NCBI RefSeq assembly: GCF_025398155.2
Contig: NZ_CP104562.2
Coordinates: 4,402,001 to 4,466,000 of the forward strand
DNA: 64,000 bases
Origin: Roseateles amylovorans
Lineage (GTDB): Bacteria > Pseudomonadota > Gammaproteobacteria > Burkholderiales > Burkholderiaceae_C
Reading direction: 5' to 3'
Below, piece after piece: positions 61,387 to 64,000 of this stretch. The notes beneath the pieces were generated by a model. That model was not told the origin of the DNA, did no database searches, and worked only from the letters and a program-made list of their open reading frames with translations. Numbering within the stretch: position 1 is the first letter of the stretch; every line of letters starts with the position of its first letter. Position numbers and translations under genes: made by a program.

Positions 61387-61629
61387 GAAAAAACTCCGAG
61401 AGCCCACAGACATCACCGGCGTTTGCCGGCCCGGGGGCATCATCGGAGCCGCAACGCTTTAGCCGTACTTGTTGACCGCCCGCAAGTAGTTGGTAAATCG
61501 GCGGTGGACGCTGCGCGTGAGCGCGACGTCCGGATGACATTTAACCACAGCATGCTGCGGGCGCTTCGTGACGCATGTCATGGCTGCACTCGCCAGGAGC
61601 CGCCTGAAACCTCGCGTAGAATGCATCGC
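61387..61629. other. Gap before the SRP RNA gene, no clear gene
   Basis: About 240 bp. A minus-strand frame across 61459-61647 ends in a protein-like RRFTNYLRAVNKYG, but its upstream part overlaps the SRP RNA promoter and has no good start, so it is not called. Confidence 0.4.
61617..61622 (+). promoter_or_regulatory. -10 box of the SRP RNA gene
   Basis: TAGAAT at 61617-61622 lies seven bases before the predicted RNA 5' end at 61630. No good -35 hexamer is visible at the expected distance. Confidence 0.55.
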
Positions 61630-61725
61630 TGACGGGCCTCCTCGCATGGAAGCGCGGCCAACCGGGTCAGATGGGGAACCAAGCAGCCCTAACCGTTGTG
61701 ACCAGTGCCGAGATCAGGCTCGTCA
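61630..61725 (+). ncRNA. ffs: Signal recognition particle RNA (4.5S type)
   Basis: A roughly 96-nt hairpin RNA. The ends pair (TGACGGGCCT with AGGCTCGTCA, allowing G-U). The domain IV core is exact: GTCAG, then TGG-GGAA-CCA with a GNRA tetraloop, then AGCAGCC, the Ffh-binding site. A -10 box lies just upstream and a terminator hairpin just downstream. End points are estimated to within a few bases. Confidence 0.88.
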
Positions 61726-61743
61726 ACCTCATTCGTTTTGCGC

Positions 61744-61770
61744 AAGACCGCCCCTGTGGGCGGTCTTTGT
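61744..61770 (+). terminator. Intrinsic terminator of the SRP RNA gene
   Basis: AAGACCGCCC (61744-61753) pairs with GGGCGGTCTT (61758-61767) around CTGT, followed by TTGTGTTT. It lies about 19 bases after the SRP RNA 3' end. Confidence 0.85.
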
Positions 61771-61959
61771 GTTTGTGGGGTCGCTTTTTCGGTGATCTCG
61801 ATCGGGGATGCATGTGCGGCGCCAGGAATCGTTCATGACCCCGCCCGCTGCTTGACTGGACGCGGGGGTCGCGTTCTGCCCGGCGCCGCTGTCGATTTCC
61901 GCTCGCCTCGAACGTCATGGGGTTGACTCACCCCACACGGACAACTCAGGAGCGACACC

Positions 61960-62169
61960 ATGGCCAACGACGCCAAAGTCAAAGGACCCGCGTCCTACTT
62001 CCCGTCCATCGAGAAGCAGTATGGGCAACCCATCAGCCACTGGATGACCCTGCTCAAGCAAGCGGGGCCGATGAAGCACATGGCGCTGGTCAATCTGCTG
62101 AAGAATGACCACGCGATGGGACACGGCCATGCGAATGCGCTGGTGGCGGCCTTTCTCGCCGATCAATGA
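61960..62169 (+). CDS. DUF4287 domain protein
   Basis: A 69-aa protein with the DUF4287 pattern: FPSIEKQYGQPISHWMTLL, HMALVNLLKNDHAMGHGHANALVA. AGGAG lies seven bases before ATG. The function is unknown. Confidence 0.85.
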   Translation: MANDAKVKGPASYFPSIEKQYGQPISHWMTLLKQAGPMKHMALVNLLKNDHAMGHGHANALVAAFLADQ

Positions 62170-62326
62170 CCGGAGGCGATGGCGCTGGCGATGGTGAGGG
62201 CGCGTCACCCGCGCGGGCTGTGACCGCCAAGTCGCGGACACAGCCATCGCCGCGGGCGTCGCCATCCATGCCCCCAGCACCCGCACCAGTCGGTGCGCCA
62301 CGGCCGATGGCGACGTCGCAAACAAC

Positions 62327-62358
62327 AAGGGCCCACGCTCTCACGTGGGCCCTTCTCA
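62327..62358 (-). terminator. Intrinsic terminator of the metallopeptidase gene
   Basis: AAGGGCCCACG (62327-62337) pairs with CGTGGGCCCTT (62344-62354) around a 6-base loop. On the minus strand it is followed by GTTGTTTG; it lies 46 bases after the minus-strand stop at 62400. The plus strand has a weaker T-rich tail, so it may act both ways. Confidence 0.75.
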
Positions 62359-62399
62359 TTTCAATCAGGCGCCGACATCAGGCGCCCGGATCGACCGGC

Positions 62400-64000
62400 T
62401 CACGGCCGCCAGGTCAGCGTCGTCTTCTTGTTGACGTCGGTGGTCGAGCCCACGGTGGAGGTGGCGTCGACAAAGCCCGAGCGATAGCCGGCGGACAGGT
62501 TCAGACCGGTGCCACGGTACTCCACGTCGCCATGGAGATTCAGCGTGCCTGACGCACCCTGGCTCGCTTCGAAGAAGCCGAGCGGGTAGAACGTCGTGCG
62601 GACCTGCGCCGAACCCGACACGTTGAACGTGTTGTTGCCCCACGGGCTGCCGGTCACGCCGATGACGCTCAGGCCGCCGACGACCGCGCTGTCCGAGACC
62701 GTACCGTTGGCCACGATGGCCTGGTCCTCGATGCGCGCATTGCCGGTCGCTCGTCCGCCGGTCAAGATCGAGGCGTAGGGGCCCACGTAGACGGTGGCCG
62801 GCGTGCTGGACGGCGCGCAGCCGCCGCCGTTGCTGTGGCGCACGGTGCCGGTCGGGCAGAGGTCACGCTGACCGTTCTGGAAGCCCTGCGGCCAGGCATT
62901 GGCCAGCTCGATCATGTAGGGATAGCGCCAGATCGTGCCGTAGGACTGGTCCCAGGTCACCGTCTTGAAGACCGACGGCGTCGCGCTCACCACCAGGAAC
63001 ACCGGCTCGCCGGCGCTGACACGGAAGGTCAGGTCCGCGTCCAGGCCCTTTTGCAGCGCGCTGTACCGGGCGGAGGTGAACTGCGAGTTGGTCGCCACCA
63101 GGCCCCAGCGGAAATCAGCGTCCGAACCGGTCTGGTTGATGCCGCGGAACTTCACCGTCACCGAGGTCGCACCCGCCACCGGATACAGACGGACGACGTT
63201 GTAGCCGAAGCGCTGCGGCGCCCCGTAGAACGGCGCGGTGAAGCGGCGGTTGGTCGCCCAGTTGGCATCCAGTGCTTCCAGCGGCATCAGGCGACGCATG
63301 CGCTCGGCCTTGTCGGTCAGCGTGATGTTGCCGTAGCTGCTGCGGAAGGCGTCGGGCGTGGCCTTGTAATCCCACACTACGTTGTGCATCGCCCAATCAC
63401 CGATGAAGTCATTGAGCTGCGACAGCGTCCAGCCGCGGGACTTCTGGATGTTGGTGAACGGATCCGCACCGGCGGTGGTCCAGATCTGCGTCACGGCTTC
63501 CGGACCGTACTTGTCCTTCAGGAACTCCATGAACTGCCAATTGCAATAGCGGTCGCGGGTGGAGCCCAGGTAGAGATGCGGCGCATTGGGCAGCATTTCG
63601 GAGCAATGCACATCGCTCCGGTACTCGGGCAACTGGTGTGGCGTGAAGTTGGCATGGCTCTCATGGATCCAGCCGCAGGTATTGGACTGGTTGCAGGCCA
63701 TGCCGCCGTTGTTGGTCGCCCAGGACTGCCAGCCGTGAGTGAACTCATGGGTCAGGCCCCAGTGGTCACGCAGCGCGGCCGGTGCGATCCACATGCCCAT
63801 GTGCAGGTTGCGCTGTGCATCCACCCAGGCGCCGCCGGTGAGTCCCCATCCAGAATGAATGTGGATGGCCGGCTTGATCTTGTCCGCCTTGTTGAAGTAC
63901 GGCTCCGGCATGTAGAGGTTGGAATCGAACAGGTACTTCCAGACCGTGTTCTCCAGCGTGTCCGCCGCCAAGGTCAGATCGGCCGCTGACAGGGTCTCGT
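62400..64000 (-). CDS. Secreted zinc metallopeptidase-like protein, Svx/AvrXca type, 5' end outside window
   Basis: At least 533 residues, still open at the window edge, so the N-terminus and signal peptide are missing. WGLTHEFTHGWQSW carries an HExxH zinc site, with a likely further ligand in WIHESHANF. Then follow a helical region, a beta domain (VRLYPVAGATSVTVKFRG) and a turn-rich repeat near the C-terminus (GGRATGNARIEDQAIVANG) suggesting a beta-helix. The pattern resembles DUF6055/Svx/AvrXca secreted proteins of plant-associated bacteria. This family call is from memory; proteolytic activity is an inference. Confidence 0.65.
   Translation of the reverse strand, partial: ETLSAADLTLAADTLENTVWKYLFDSNLYMPEPYFNKADKIKPAIHIHSGWGLTGGAWVDAQRNLHMGMWIAPAALRDHWGLTHEFTHGWQSWATNNGGMACNQSNTCGWIHESHANFTPHQLPEYRSDVHCSEMLPNAPHLYLGSTRDRYCNWQFMEFLKDKYGPEAVTQIWTTAGADPFTNIQKSRGWTLSQLNDFIGDWAMHNVVWDYKATPDAFRSSYGNITLTDKAERMRRLMPLEALDANWATNRRFTAPFYGAPQRFGYNVVRLYPVAGATSVTVKFRGINQTGSDADFRWGLVATNSQFTSARYSALQKGLDADLTFRVSAGEPVFLVVSATPSVFKTVTWDQSYGTIWRYPYMIELANAWPQGFQNGQRDLCPTGTVRHSNGGGCAPSSTPATVYVGPYASILTGGRATGNARIEDQAIVANGTVSDSAVVGGLSVIGVTGSPWGNNTFNVSGSAQVRTTFYPLGFFEASQGASGTLNLHGDVEYRGTGLNLSAGYRSGFVDATSTVGSTTDVNKKTTLTWRP

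Noticed and set aside
61459..61647. Small minus-strand gene ending in a plausible peptide
   Set aside because: It overlaps the SRP RNA promoter and 5' end, lacks a good start, and only its last 15 residues look protein-like.

Overview
The window is high-GC bacterial chromosome with dense, mostly housekeeping genes and frequent ATGA/GTGA start-stop overlaps. The gene order hemW-rdgB-rph-phosphatase-kinase / yicC-gmk-rpoZ-spoT-greB, the hemCDXY cluster divergent from ppc, and dnaX-ybaB-recR point to a betaproteobacterium of the order Burkholderiales. The overall style resembles the Roseateles/Mitsuaria group, but that finer placement is an inference. There are no rRNA genes, prophage, insertion sequences, CRISPR arrays or integrases.

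Layout. 1-0.7 kb: the tail of one unknown gene, a six-copy 13-bp tandem array over its stop codon, and a small unknown gene. 1.1-9.5 kb: an uptake locus on the minus strand, with a DUF2946-like protein, a TonB-dependent siderophore-type receptor, a family 5 solute-binding protein, two Dpp/Opp-type permeases and a double ATPase. 9.7-11.8 kb: a group II truncated haemoglobin, then an FlhG/MinD-like ATPase coupled to a GGDEF cyclase. 11.9-14.7 kb: cheR-cheD-cheB, convergent with a SnoaL-like gene. 16-19.9 kb: a 120-bp hexanucleotide array before a LysR regulator, then hemW, rdgB and rph. 19.9-27.1 kb: PP2C phosphatase and Ser/Thr kinase, divergent from yicC-gmk-rpoZ-spoT, then a nested palindromic element and greB. 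27.3-28.5 kb: a Gly/His-rich protein and two identical tRNA-Arg(ACG) genes. 28.5-36 kb: hemCDXY and ppc.

36-42.8 kb: a LytTR two-component pair with a coupled exported protein, then argH, bacteriohemerythrin and dinB. 43-48.5 kb: small membrane proteins, a DUF454 protein, an FMN-dependent alpha-hydroxyacid dehydrogenase and a secreted S46 dipeptidyl-peptidase. 48.5-55.3 kb: a TPR membrane protein, dCMP deaminase, rnhA, a methyltransferase divergent from gloB-mltD, and a MAPEG protein. 55.5-60.4 kb: dnaX-ybaB-recR and a divergent PurM-like protein. 60.5-64 kb: a SirB2-family protein, an SRP RNA gene (ffs) with its -10 box and terminator, a DUF4287 protein, and the 5'-truncated gene of a secreted HExxH metallopeptidase resembling the Svx/AvrXca family.

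Functionally, the window joins metal or peptide uptake, chemotaxis adaptation, tetrapyrrole synthesis, stringent response and nucleotide quality control. No single novel multigene system stands out. The most unusual signals are short tandem arrays that duplicate stop codons into all reading frames at several gene ends, the nested palindrome after spoT, the hexanucleotide array before the LysR gene, the TonB plus Dpp-type uptake locus, and the PurM-like protein lacking the usual nucleotide motif.
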